From Acidilutibacter cellobiosedens (lineage in GTDB: Bacteria; Bacillota; Clostridia; Tissierellales; Acidilutibacteraceae), in the NCBI RefSeq assembly GCF_004103715.1, contig NZ_CP035282.1, positions 1,416,673 to 1,480,672 on the forward strand: a DNA stretch of 64,000 nucleotides, in the 5' to 3' direction. The notes below the pieces were generated by a model. It was not told where the DNA came from. It made no database searches and saw only the letters and a program-made list of their open reading frames with translations. This document shows, piece after piece, positions 52,161 through 60,194 of the stretch. The stretch's first letter is position 1. Each line of letters begins with the position of its first letter. Made by a program: the position numbers and the translations under genes.

Positions 52161-53711
52161 TTAAGTTGCCGTATTTGAGGAAAGTTCATATTGCTTTAAT
52201 ATTTCATCTAATTCTTCACTTGTGAGGGTTTCCTTTTTCATTAACTCATCAGCGACAACCGTAAGTATCATCTTGTTTTCGTCTAATATCCTTAAAGCGC
52301 TTTCAAAACATTTATCAAGTATTTTTTTGATCTCTTTTCTTATTACTTCATAATTGTATTTAATGTAGTAGTCTTCTATCGTAATGTTTCCGAAAGAGCT
52401 CATTCCGTAGCTGCACACCATTTCTCTGGCGATTTCCGTTGCCTTGTTTAAATCATCCTTTGCTCCCGTTGTTATTTCATTGAAAACTAATTGTTCTGCA
52501 GCCCTTCCCCCGAGAAGTACAATTATCTTATTGGTAAGTTCCTTTTTTGTAAGAAGATATCTTTCTTCATCGGGAAATTTAAGTACATATCCCAAAGCCT
52601 GACCTCTCGGGACTATTGATATTTTTTGAATCATATCTGATTTTAAGATTTTACCTACCAGAGCGTGACCAGATTCATGAACTGAGACGGTTTTTTTTTC
52701 TTTGAAAAGTATAGATGGATTTTTTACTTCTAATCCTGCCACTACTCTTTCTATTGCCTGATTAAAGTCATTAATGAATATCTTATTTTTATTGTTTCTG
52801 ACTGCAATTATTGCTGCTTCATTAGCAATATTCGCAAGTTCGGCTCCTGACAATCCGGTAGTTTTTTGTGCTATGGATTTGATATTCACAGCAGAATCTA
52901 AAGGTTTGTTCTTTGTATGAACCTCTAATATTTTTTCCCTTGCGTTTATATTTGGATTCCCTACATATATATGTCTGTCAAATCTTCCCGGGCGAAGAAG
53001 AGCCTCATCCAAAAGATCTATTCTGTTAGTGGCTCCGACTATTATAACGGTTTCTGATGTGTTGAAACCGTCCATTTCAACCAAAAGTTGATTAAGAGTC
53101 TGATCCTTTTCATTGTTGGAATCTAAATTTCTTTTTGCACCTATTGCATCGATTTCATCAATGAATATGATACTCGGAGCTTCTTTTTTTGCTCTTTCAA
53201 ATAAAGTTCTTACTCTTTTTGCGCCTACCCCTACATATTTCTCGACAAATTCAGACCCGCTTGAATACAAAAAGGTTGAATTTGTCTCTCCTGCCACTGC
53301 TTTGGCAAGGAGAGTTTTCCCTGTACCCGGAGGGCCGTAAAATAATATTCCCTTAGGAATTTTCGCACCCATTTTAATATATTTATGGGGGTTGTTAAGA
53401 AAATCAATTGTTTCTTGAAGTTCTTCTTTTATCTCTTCAAGTCCGGCGACATCTTTAAAGGATATGGTTGATTTATCTTTTTCCTTGTTTTCATCTTTTT
53501 CACTAGCTATGGATAAAGTAACCAATTGGCGCTTTGAATTTATATTCATTCGGTATACAAAAAAAATCGATGTGATTGCCCATATAAATATTTTATCCGT
53601 GACAGTAAAACCCTTTAGGAAATCTAAAGGGAAAAATATATCAACCACCAGAAGCGAAGATAATGTTAAACCAAAGATAAAGATAGATAAAAGTATTTTC
53701 TTCTTATGCAA
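52161..53711 (-). CDS. FtsH-family AAA+ metalloprotease with a very short extracytoplasmic loop
   Basis: 516 residues. Two membrane segments (~6-27 and ~40-56) are separated by only about a dozen residues; usual FtsH has ~75 there. The AAA+ domain has Walker A GPPGTGKT (126-133), IIFIDEIDAIG and the second region of homology NRIDLLDEALLRPGRFD. The peptidase has HESGH (~344-348) and the later acidic ligand in GAKDDLNKAT. A TTG at 53711 follows AAAGGTGGGG by about 7 bases and gives the natural HKKKILL start; the ATG at 53753 has no such site. It is probably a specialised paralogue rather than the cell's main FtsH. Confidence 0.88.
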   Translation of the reverse strand: MHKKKILLSIFIFGLTLSSLLVVDIFFPLDFLKGFTVTDKIFIWAITSIFFVYRMNINSKRQLVTLSIASEKDENKEKDKSTISFKDVAGLEEIKEELQETIDFLNNPHKYIKMGAKIPKGILFYGPPGTGKTLLAKAVAGETNSTFLYSSGSEFVEKYVGVGAKRVRTLFERAKKEAPSIIFIDEIDAIGAKRNLDSNNEKDQTLNQLLVEMDGFNTSETVIIVGATNRIDLLDEALLRPGRFDRHIYVGNPNINAREKILEVHTKNKPLDSAVNIKSIAQKTTGLSGAELANIANEAAIIAVRNNKNKIFINDFNQAIERVVAGLEVKNPSILFKEKKTVSVHESGHALVGKILKSDMIQKISIVPRGQALGYVLKFPDEERYLLTKKELTNKIIVLLGGRAAEQLVFNEITTGAKDDLNKATEIAREMVCSYGMSSFGNITIEDYYIKYNYEVIRKEIKKILDKCFESALRILDENKMILTVVADELMKKETLTSEELDEILKQYELSSNTAT

Positions 53712-53825
53712 TTTATCCCCACCTTTTCTAATTACTAATAATAGTTTAACCATTTAATTCATTTATATAAAAATTTATAACTAAAAAATATTGATAATTA
53801 TAAACTTTTTTTGAAATTCGAAAAC

Positions 53826-53854
53826 TTGACAATATATAATTTTTAGCTTATAAT
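53826..53854 (+). promoter_or_regulatory. Sigma-A promoter of the infC operon
   Basis: TTGACA (53826-53831), 17 bases, then TATAAT (53849-53854). It precedes the infC leader RNA and faces away from the ftsH-like gene. Confidence 0.85.
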
Positions 53855-53884
53855 AATTTATGAAATTAATAGAAAATTAAGCAG

Positions 53885-54016
53885 AAGTATCCGCTTCTCA
53901 CCTTATAGCTGGGGCTCATAAGGTTAAATATTTTAGATAGTTATTGGTTTGACAAATTATTTTTGTCTGATTGTTGGAAAAAGAAGCGGGTATTTTTGCC
54001 CGCTTTTTATTTTTTA
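53885..54016 (+). ncRNA. infC-rpmI-rplT leader (L20-leader-like RNA with terminator)
   Basis: A terminator forms from AAGCGGG (53984-53990) and CCCGCTT (53999-54005), then a T-run. CCGCTTCT (53891-53898) is an exact complement of AGAAGCGG (53982-53989), so an alternative antiterminator pairing exists. A hairpin ACCTTAT/ATAAGGT (53900-53924) lies between. In Bacillus, L20 binds such a leader to shut off its own operon. Confidence 0.82.
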
Positions 54017-54035
54017 TACTGGGAGGTGTAGTAAT

Positions 54036-54545
54036 ATAAAAGAGCTTCAAATTAATGAAGAAATCAGAGAGGGAGAAGTAAGACTCATTGATAGCGATGG
54101 GGCGCAGTTAGGAATAGTTCCCGTAAGAAAGGCTTTGGAAATAGCTTATGAAAAGAAATTGGATTTGGTCAATGTAGCTCCAAATGCAAAACCGCCGGTT
54201 TGTAGAATAATGGATTATGGAAAATATAAATATGAATTGGCAAAAAAAGAAAAAGAGGCAAGAAAAAATCAAAAAGTTATTAATGTAAAGGAGATACGAC
54301 TTACTCCAAGCATTGAAACTCATGATCTCCATGTCAAGGCAAAGAGAGCCATGGAATTTTTACAGAGTGGAGATAAAGTAAAGGTAAGTATAAGATTCAG
54401 AGGCAGAGAATTAGGGCATACTGATATTGGAAAAGAAGTATTGGATAAATTTACTAATCTAGTCAGTGAATCTGGTTCTGTGGAAAAGGAGCCGAAATTT
54501 GAAGGGAAAAGCATGGTGATGTATTTCGGCCCTAAGTCAGAATAG
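54036..54545 (+). CDS. infC: Translation initiation factor IF-3, apparent ATA start
   Basis: About 169 residues, the normal length. It keeps 30S subunits free and rejects non-canonical starts. The body reads LQINEEIREGEVRLIDSDG, then PPVCRIMDYGKYKYE and the C-domain IRLTPSIETHDLHVKAKRA. The start is placed at ATA 54036, 9 bases after GGAGG, because no ATG, GTG or TTG is near and the usual IF3 start falls here. Rare start codons (AUU in many bacteria) allow IF3 to repress itself. An in-frame ATG far upstream would add residues never seen in IF3. Confidence 0.9.
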   Translation: MKELQINEEIREGEVRLIDSDGAQLGIVPVRKALEIAYEKKLDLVNVAPNAKPPVCRIMDYGKYKYELAKKEKEARKNQKVINVKEIRLTPSIETHDLHVKAKRAMEFLQSGDKVKVSIRFRGRELGHTDIGKEVLDKFTNLVSESGSVEKEPKFEGKSMVMYFGPKSE

Positions 54546-54562
54546 TTAAGGAGGTAATTTAG

Positions 54563-54757
54563 ATGCCAAAAATAAAAACTCATAGGGGAGCGGCAAAAAG
54601 GTTTAAAAAGACAGGTTCAGGGAAGATAAGAAGATTTAAAGCATACAAAAGTCATAAGACCGGGAAGAAATCTCCAAAGAGAGTTAGAAATTTGAGAAAA
54701 GGTACTTTAATCAGTGAAGCGGATTTAAAGAGAATGTCTAAAGTACTGCCATATTAG
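54563..54757 (+). CDS. rpmI: Ribosomal protein L35
   Basis: 64 residues, basic, with the family opening [21 protein letters not shown] 50S subunit protein. The ribosome site context TTAAGGAGGTAATTTA is repeated exactly ahead of rplT. Middle gene of infC-rpmI-rplT. Confidence 0.98.
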   Translation: MPKIKTHRGAAKRFKKTGSGKIRRFKAYKSHKTGKKSPKRVRNLRKGTLISEADLKRMSKVLPY

Positions 54758-54792
54758 TTGATAAAACATTGGAGTTTAAGGAGGTAATTTAA

Positions 54793-55143
54793 ATGGCAAG
54801 GATAAAAAGAGGAGTTAATGCCAAAAAAAATCATAAAAAAGTATTGAAACAAGCCAAAGGATATTATGGTTCCAAAAGTAAATTATATAAAGTTGCCAAT
54901 CAAGCTGTAATGAAATCATTGAGTTATGCTTATGTGGGCAGAAAGTTAAAAAAGAGGGATTTCAGAAAACTTTGGATAGCAAGGATTAATGCGGCTGCAA
55001 GACTTAACGGGATGAATTATAGTACATTTATTAGTGGTCTTAAAAAAGCAAATGTTGAAATCAATAGAAAGATGTTGTCTGAAATGGCAATCAGCGATCC
55101 GAAGAGTTTCTCCGAATTGATAGATATTGCCAAAAATAATTAA
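54793..55143 (+). CDS. rplT: Ribosomal protein L20
   Basis: 116 residues, with [19 protein letters not shown] at the start and the conserved [19 protein letters not shown] stretch. It is needed early in 50S assembly and, in Firmicutes, represses this operon through the leader RNA. The ATG follows AAGGAGG. Last gene of the operon, with a terminator at its end. Confidence 0.98.
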   Translation: MARIKRGVNAKKNHKKVLKQAKGYYGSKSKLYKVANQAVMKSLSYAYVGRKLKKRDFRKLWIARINAAARLNGMNYSTFISGLKKANVEINRKMLSEMAISDPKSFSELIDIAKNN

Positions 55144-55178
55144 AGCAAGGTTCCGATAGCGGAACTTTGCTTTAATTA
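55142..55178 (+). terminator. Terminator after rplT
   Basis: AAAGCAAGGTTCCG pairs with CGGAACTTTGCTTT (one mismatch/wobble) around ATAG. The T-tract is short (TTTAATTAT). Confidence 0.75.
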
Positions 55179-55210
55179 TGATTAAACTTTCGGACAGGAA
55201 GGAAAATTAG

Positions 55211-56005
55211 ATGAATCATGTGGTTAGCAGTCTTTCAAACCCAATTGTAAAGGAAATAAAAAAACTTTATAAGAGAAAATACAGGTGGCAGAAAAAGCTG
55301 TTTATTGTGGAAGGAATTAAAATAATAGAAGAGTGTATAAAAGAAAAATGGAATATTAAGTATATTATTATAAGAGAGGATTTTCCCTTAAAATTTGAAG
55401 TCAGTAGATTGATAGATTGTATTGATGATAATAATATAATAGTTGTGAATGAAAAGGTGTTCAATGAAATTACGGATATGGAAAATCCTCAGGGAATATT
55501 AGGTGTAATTGAATTTAATCTCTCCGACATGGAATTTCTTTTTAAAGTGAAAGATAAATTTTTTATAATAATAGATGAATTGCAGGATCCGGGCAATATG
55601 GGAACCATAATAAGAGCAGGAGATGCTTTTGGTGTCAACGGAATAATAATTACCCAGGGCTGTGTTGATATCTATAGTCCCAAGGTTGTTCGTTCTACCA
55701 TGGGTTCGATTTTTCATGTTCCCATTGTTTTTGCTGATGATAAATTAAAATTAATAAAAGATTTGAAAGAGAAGAAAGTGGCTGTATATGCTACGTCTCT
55801 TAGGGGAAATATACATATTAATCGGGTGAATTTTAGAAGAGATTTTGCCTTAATTATAGGAAATGAATCTAATGGAGTTACGGAAGATTTTTTAAGGACT
55901 GCAGACAGTTTAATCAAGATTCCGATGAAGGGTAAGGCGGAATCCCTTAATGTGGCCATAGCTTCTTCCATAATTATGTATGAAGTTCTCAGACAAAGAG
56001 GCTAA
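55211..56005 (+). CDS. TrmH/SpoU-family RNA 2'-O-methyltransferase
   Basis: 264 residues. An N-terminal substrate-binding domain (VKEIKKLYKRKYR and FIVEGIKIIEE) is followed by the SPOUT knot with motifs NMGTIIRAGDAFG, LIIGNESNGV and IPMKGKAESLNVAIA. It methylates 2'-OH in rRNA or tRNA. Its position between rplT and pheS, as for ysgA in Bacillus, points to an rRNA target. The ATG follows AGGAAGG, and the gene is separate from pheS by ~120 bases. Confidence 0.92.
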   Translation: MNHVVSSLSNPIVKEIKKLYKRKYRWQKKLFIVEGIKIIEECIKEKWNIKYIIIREDFPLKFEVSRLIDCIDDNNIIVVNEKVFNEITDMENPQGILGVIEFNLSDMEFLFKVKDKFFIIIDELQDPGNMGTIIRAGDAFGVNGIIITQGCVDIYSPKVVRSTMGSIFHVPIVFADDKLKLIKDLKEKKVAVYATSLRGNIHINRVNFRRDFALIIGNESNGVTEDFLRTADSLIKIPMKGKAESLNVAIASSIIMYEVLRQRG

Positions 56006-56127
56006 TATTTCTTGTATTTAACAAATTTAAGTGCTATAATTTAATAAATCAGATTCTTAAATATTGACCTTCGCTAATTTTTGATGGTCTTATTTTTTAT
56101 ATAACAGGATGGAAAGGAGTTCTACAT

Positions 56128-57150
56128 ATGAAGGATAAACTTAACAGGATAAAAGAAGAAGCCATTAATGAAATTTTTAGAGTGAAATCTATAGAAGAAT
56201 TGGAACAGATAAGAGTAAGGTTTTTGGGTAAAAAGGGCGAATTAACTTTGATTTTGAGAGAGATGGGGAAACTATCGCCGGAAGAAAGGCCTATAATAGG
56301 TCAGTTGGCCAATGATACAAGGAATGAAATAGAAAGAGAACTTTCCTCAAAGAAAGAAAAAATCAATTCACAACTTGAAAACAAAAAATTTAATAAAGAA
56401 AAGATAGACATAACCATGCCGGGTAAAAAAATAAAATTAGGACACAGGCATCCTTTAATACAGACTATAGAGGAACTGGAAAATTTATTTATCGATATGG
56501 GATTTACCGTAGTTGATGGCCCTGAAATAGAAACCGTTGAAAATAATTTTGACGCTTTAAATTCCCCGGAAGATCATCCTTCCAGGGATTTAACCGATAC
56601 TTTTTATATTACCGATAAGATACTCTTAAGAAGCCAAACATCTCCTGTACAGATTAGAACGATGAAAAAAACTAAACCTCCTATAAGAATTGTTTCTGCA
56701 GGAAGAACTTTTAGATTTGACGATGTGGATGATACTCATTCCCCAATGTTTCATCAGCTTGAAGGATTGGTTGTAGATGAAGGAATAACTATAACCAATT
56801 TAATGGACACAATAGATGTATTCATTAAAGAATTATTTGGAAATGATATGAAGACCAGATTCAGACCTCATTATTTTCCATTTACCGAACCCAGCGCCGA
56901 AGTTGATGTGTCATGTTTTCAGTGTAAAGGAAAGGGATGTGATGCATGCGGAGGAACAGGATGGAGTATGGAACTTTTGGGCTGCGGGATGGTTCATCCG
57001 AAGGTGTTGGAAAACTGTGGCATAGATTCGGAAAAATATTCGGGATTTGCTTTTGGACTGGGAGTAGATAGGATTGCCATGGTTAAATATGGTATTGACA
57101 ATATAAGGCTTTTATTTGACAATGATATGAGATTTTTAGAACAATTCTAA
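56128..57150 (+). CDS. pheS: Phenylalanyl-tRNA synthetase alpha subunit
   Basis: 340 residues, class II. An N-terminal coiled coil is followed by the core with HPLIQTIEELENLF, a substrate motif RTFRFDDVDDTHSPMFHQ and GLGVDRIAMVKYG at the end. A four-cysteine cluster (CFQCKGKGCDACGGTGW) occurs near 258-275, common in Firmicute PheS. The ATG follows AAAGGAG. It forms an alpha2-beta2 enzyme with PheT, 18 bases downstream. No T-box is seen in the 122-base upstream gap. Confidence 0.97.
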   Translation: MKDKLNRIKEEAINEIFRVKSIEELEQIRVRFLGKKGELTLILREMGKLSPEERPIIGQLANDTRNEIERELSSKKEKINSQLENKKFNKEKIDITMPGKKIKLGHRHPLIQTIEELENLFIDMGFTVVDGPEIETVENNFDALNSPEDHPSRDLTDTFYITDKILLRSQTSPVQIRTMKKTKPPIRIVSAGRTFRFDDVDDTHSPMFHQLEGLVVDEGITITNLMDTIDVFIKELFGNDMKTRFRPHYFPFTEPSAEVDVSCFQCKGKGCDACGGTGWSMELLGCGMVHPKVLENCGIDSEKYSGFAFGLGVDRIAMVKYGIDNIRLLFDNDMRFLEQF

Positions 57151-57168
57151 GTATGAGGAGGAAATAAT

Positions 57169-59568
57169 ATGCTATTACCTGTTAAATGGTTGAAGGAATA
57201 TGTAGATATAGATGAAGAAGTAAAAACGCTATCGGATAAACTTAATTTGTCCGGCTCCCATGTAGAATCCATTATTTCTTTAGATAGAGGAATTAAAAAA
57301 GTAGTAGTAGGTAAGATTTTAAACATAGAAAAGCACCCAAATGCGGACAGATTATCAATTACCAAAATAGATGTGGGAGGAGAAGTCTTACAGATTGTTA
57401 CAGGCGCGAATAATATCAAAATAGGAGATTATGTGCCTGTTGCCCTTATAGGAGCAAGACTTTCAAAAGGCGTCAAGATTGGCAAGGGTAAACTCCGGGG
57501 AGTTGAATCCGATGGAATGTTATGTTCGCTGAAGGAGTTGGGGTTTGAAGACAGCATAATTCCCAAGGCTCAGAGAGACGGAATATTTATATTGGACAAA
57601 GAATACCCCTTGGGAGAAGATATAAATAAAATATTGAATTTATTCGGTGAAGTAATTGAATTTGAAATAACACCCAACAGACCTGATTGTTTAAGTATTA
57701 TAGGAATGGCAAGAGAGGTTTGTGCGACCTTTGGGAAAAAATTGAATTATCCGCCGGAAGAAATTAATGAAGAGTTTGACAATATCGAAAATTATATCAA
57801 TAACGTAAAAATAGTAGATAATGATTTATGTTCGAGATATTATGGAAAAGTAATCAAAGACGTAAAAATTCAAAGTTCGCCCTTATGGCTTCAGTTAAGG
57901 TTAATGGAAGCCGGTGTGAGACCTATAAATAACATAGTAGATATTACCAATTATGTAATGCTGGAATACGGAGTCCCTCTTCATGCTTTTGACTTAAGTA
58001 AAATAGCGGGTAGAGAGATATATATCAGAAGAGCTGTTGAAGGAGAAAAGATTACAACCTTGGATGGTGCCGAAAGAAATCTTGAGCCATCGGATTTGGT
58101 CATAGCGGATGGGAAGAAACCTGTGGCGATTGCAGGAATAATGGGTGGATTTGATACGGAGATAACCGAAAGTACCAATACCATATTTATAGAATCGGCT
58201 CAGTTTAATAAAAGAAATATCAGGCTTACTTCTAAAAGATTAGGATTGAGAACGGAAGCTTCAAGTAGATTTGAAAGAGGAGTAGACCCCAACTTATGCG
58301 AGATGGCTTGCAGAAGGGTATGCAGATTGGCGGAACTCATAGGAGTAGGTAAAATAATTGAAAACCACATAGATGAATATGAGAAAAAGAAAGAAAAACG
58401 GGTTATTTATTTGAGGCCAGAAAGAGTGAACAAGATTTTAGGTTCTGATATTAAGACGGATAATATGATAGAAATATTGAAGAACCTGGAATTGGAAGTT
58501 GAGTTTTCGGAAGGCAGATTAAAAGTTTTGGTTCCTACTTTCAGAGATGATTTGAAAATAGAAGTTGATTTAATAGAGGAAATAGGACGTATATATGGCT
58601 TTCACAATATGAAACCTGCACATTTAAAAGGAATATTGACGAAGGGCGGAAAATCATATAAAAATGCCGCTGAAGATAAATCCAAGGAAATATTAAAGGG
58701 TTTGGGACTAAATGAAATAACTACATATTCTTTTGTCAGCCCGAAATGTTTTGATAAGATTAATCTTCATGAAGATAGCATTAAGAGAAGATATATAAAA
58801 CTTATAAATCCTCTCGGAGAAGATTATAGTGTTATGAGAACTACTCTTATTCCAAATATGATGGAAGTATTATCCGGAAATTTCAATTATGGCGTAGACA
58901 GAGCTTATGCTTATGAAATCGGAAATATTTTTATTCCGACGGAATTTCCTATAAAGGATAAACTGCCATTGGAGAAAAGGACTTTATGTATAGGAATGTA
59001 TGGGGAAGTGGATTTTTATACTATTAAAGGTATTGTGGAAGAATTTTTAGCCAATGTAGGAATTAAAGGCTGCGATTATCTGAGGGAAGAAAATTATCCT
59101 ACATTCCACCCCGGAAGAACTGCCAACATAATATATAATAATAAGGTCCTCGGAGTATTAGGAGAAATTCATCCTGATGTGGCTAAAAATTATGACATAA
59201 AGGAAAGAACATATATTTGTGAGTTGGATTTTGATTCAATTGTTGAAGAGGCAGTTTTTGAGAGGAAATATAAGGCTTTACCTAAATATCCTGCTGTAGA
59301 AAGAGACATCGCCGTTGTTATAAATAAGGATATTTTAGTAGGGGATATAGAAAAGGTAATATGGGAGAATGGAAAGGACATAATAGAAGAAGTTAATTTG
59401 TTTGATGTTTACACGGGAGATCAAATACTGAAGGATAAAAAAAGTGTTGCTTTTTCAATAGTCTATAGATCCGATAAGAAAACTCTTACAGATGATGAAG
59501 TGAGCAGAGTGCACAATAATATTATTGAAAAGATAGAAGATACCTTTGATGCAAAATTGAGAAGTTAG
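57169..59568 (+). CDS. pheT: Phenylalanyl-tRNA synthetase beta subunit
   Basis: 799 residues, the expected size. The N-terminal tRNA-binding (EMAP-like) domain is at ~40-150, then B3/B4 editing (LGLRTEASSRFERGVDP region), B5, and the C-terminal FDX-ACB domain (~705-799; YPAVERDIAVVI). The ATG follows GAGGAGG. It is co-transcribed with pheS. Confidence 0.97.
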   Translation: MLLPVKWLKEYVDIDEEVKTLSDKLNLSGSHVESIISLDRGIKKVVVGKILNIEKHPNADRLSITKIDVGGEVLQIVTGANNIKIGDYVPVALIGARLSKGVKIGKGKLRGVESDGMLCSLKELGFEDSIIPKAQRDGIFILDKEYPLGEDINKILNLFGEVIEFEITPNRPDCLSIIGMAREVCATFGKKLNYPPEEINEEFDNIENYINNVKIVDNDLCSRYYGKVIKDVKIQSSPLWLQLRLMEAGVRPINNIVDITNYVMLEYGVPLHAFDLSKIAGREIYIRRAVEGEKITTLDGAERNLEPSDLVIADGKKPVAIAGIMGGFDTEITESTNTIFIESAQFNKRNIRLTSKRLGLRTEASSRFERGVDPNLCEMACRRVCRLAELIGVGKIIENHIDEYEKKKEKRVIYLRPERVNKILGSDIKTDNMIEILKNLELEVEFSEGRLKVLVPTFRDDLKIEVDLIEEIGRIYGFHNMKPAHLKGILTKGGKSYKNAAEDKSKEILKGLGLNEITTYSFVSPKCFDKINLHEDSIKRRYIKLINPLGEDYSVMRTTLIPNMMEVLSGNFNYGVDRAYAYEIGNIFIPTEFPIKDKLPLEKRTLCIGMYGEVDFYTIKGIVEEFLANVGIKGCDYLREENYPTFHPGRTANIIYNNKVLGVLGEIHPDVAKNYDIKERTYICELDFDSIVEEAVFERKYKALPKYPAVERDIAVVINKDILVGDIEKVIWENGKDIIEEVNLFDVYTGDQILKDKKSVAFSIVYRSDKKTLTDDEVSRVHNNIIEKIEDTFDAKLRS

Positions 59569-59619
59569 GGAGTAGCTTTTTTTCTGTATAAGTATAAAAT
59601 TTGAGGAGATGATTAAGTT

Positions 59620-60189
59620 ATGACGGATAAAAAAAAGGTGGATGTAACAATTGACGGTCGTAACTTTACCGTGGTAGGCAGCGAATCGGAAGATTATATC
59701 AAAAAAATAGCTCAATATGTAGACAATACAATTAAAAATGTTTTTCATAACAATATGAGATTGAGCAACCATATGGCAGCTATTTTAGCGGCATTTAATA
59801 TTGCAGATGAATATTGTAAAGTTAATCAGAAATTAAAGAGTTTGGAAAAAGAAGTGGTAGGACCTATCGGGAATTATGAGAATGTCAGCAAGGAATTAGA
59901 AAATTCAAGAGCTAAAATAAAGGAATTAGAAGAGCAGTTGAACAACAATAAGGAAGAATTTGACAAAGCAAAAGAGGATCAAGAAAGAGAAAATAAAAAT
60001 TCCAAGAAATATGAAAAACTTTTGGAATTAAAGGAAAAGGAATTAAAAGAGAAGGAAGATATGGTAAAAGAGCTTCAAAATAAATTGTACGAAAATCAAA
60101 TGGAGTTGGTTCAGGTTAAAAAGGAATTAGATGAGTCCATTAAATATTTTGATTCTGAGAAGGGAATATTTTCAAAGGAGGAAATATAG
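59620..60189 (+). CDS. zapA: Cell division protein ZapA with an extended coiled coil
   Basis: 189 residues. The ZapA domain fills the first ~95 (VDVTIDGRNFTVVGSESEDY and NHMAAILAAFNIADEY) and binds FtsZ filaments. A ~90-residue lysine- and glutamate-rich coiled coil follows, making the protein longer than the ~85-110 residues of most ZapA. The ATG follows GAGGAGA. It lies between pheT and the U32 peptidase, a usual place in clostridia. Confidence 0.92.
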   Translation: MTDKKKVDVTIDGRNFTVVGSESEDYIKKIAQYVDNTIKNVFHNNMRLSNHMAAILAAFNIADEYCKVNQKLKSLEKEVVGPIGNYENVSKELENSRAKIKELEEQLNNNKEEFDKAKEDQERENKNSKKYEKLLELKEKELKEKEDMVKELQNKLYENQMELVQVKKELDESIKYFDSEKGIFSKEEI

Positions 60190-60194
60190 AATTA

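Noticed and set aside
56906-56975. Four-cysteine cluster in PheS as a novel zinc site
   Set aside because: I recall the same CxxC-type cluster in many Firmicute PheS proteins, so it is ordinary.
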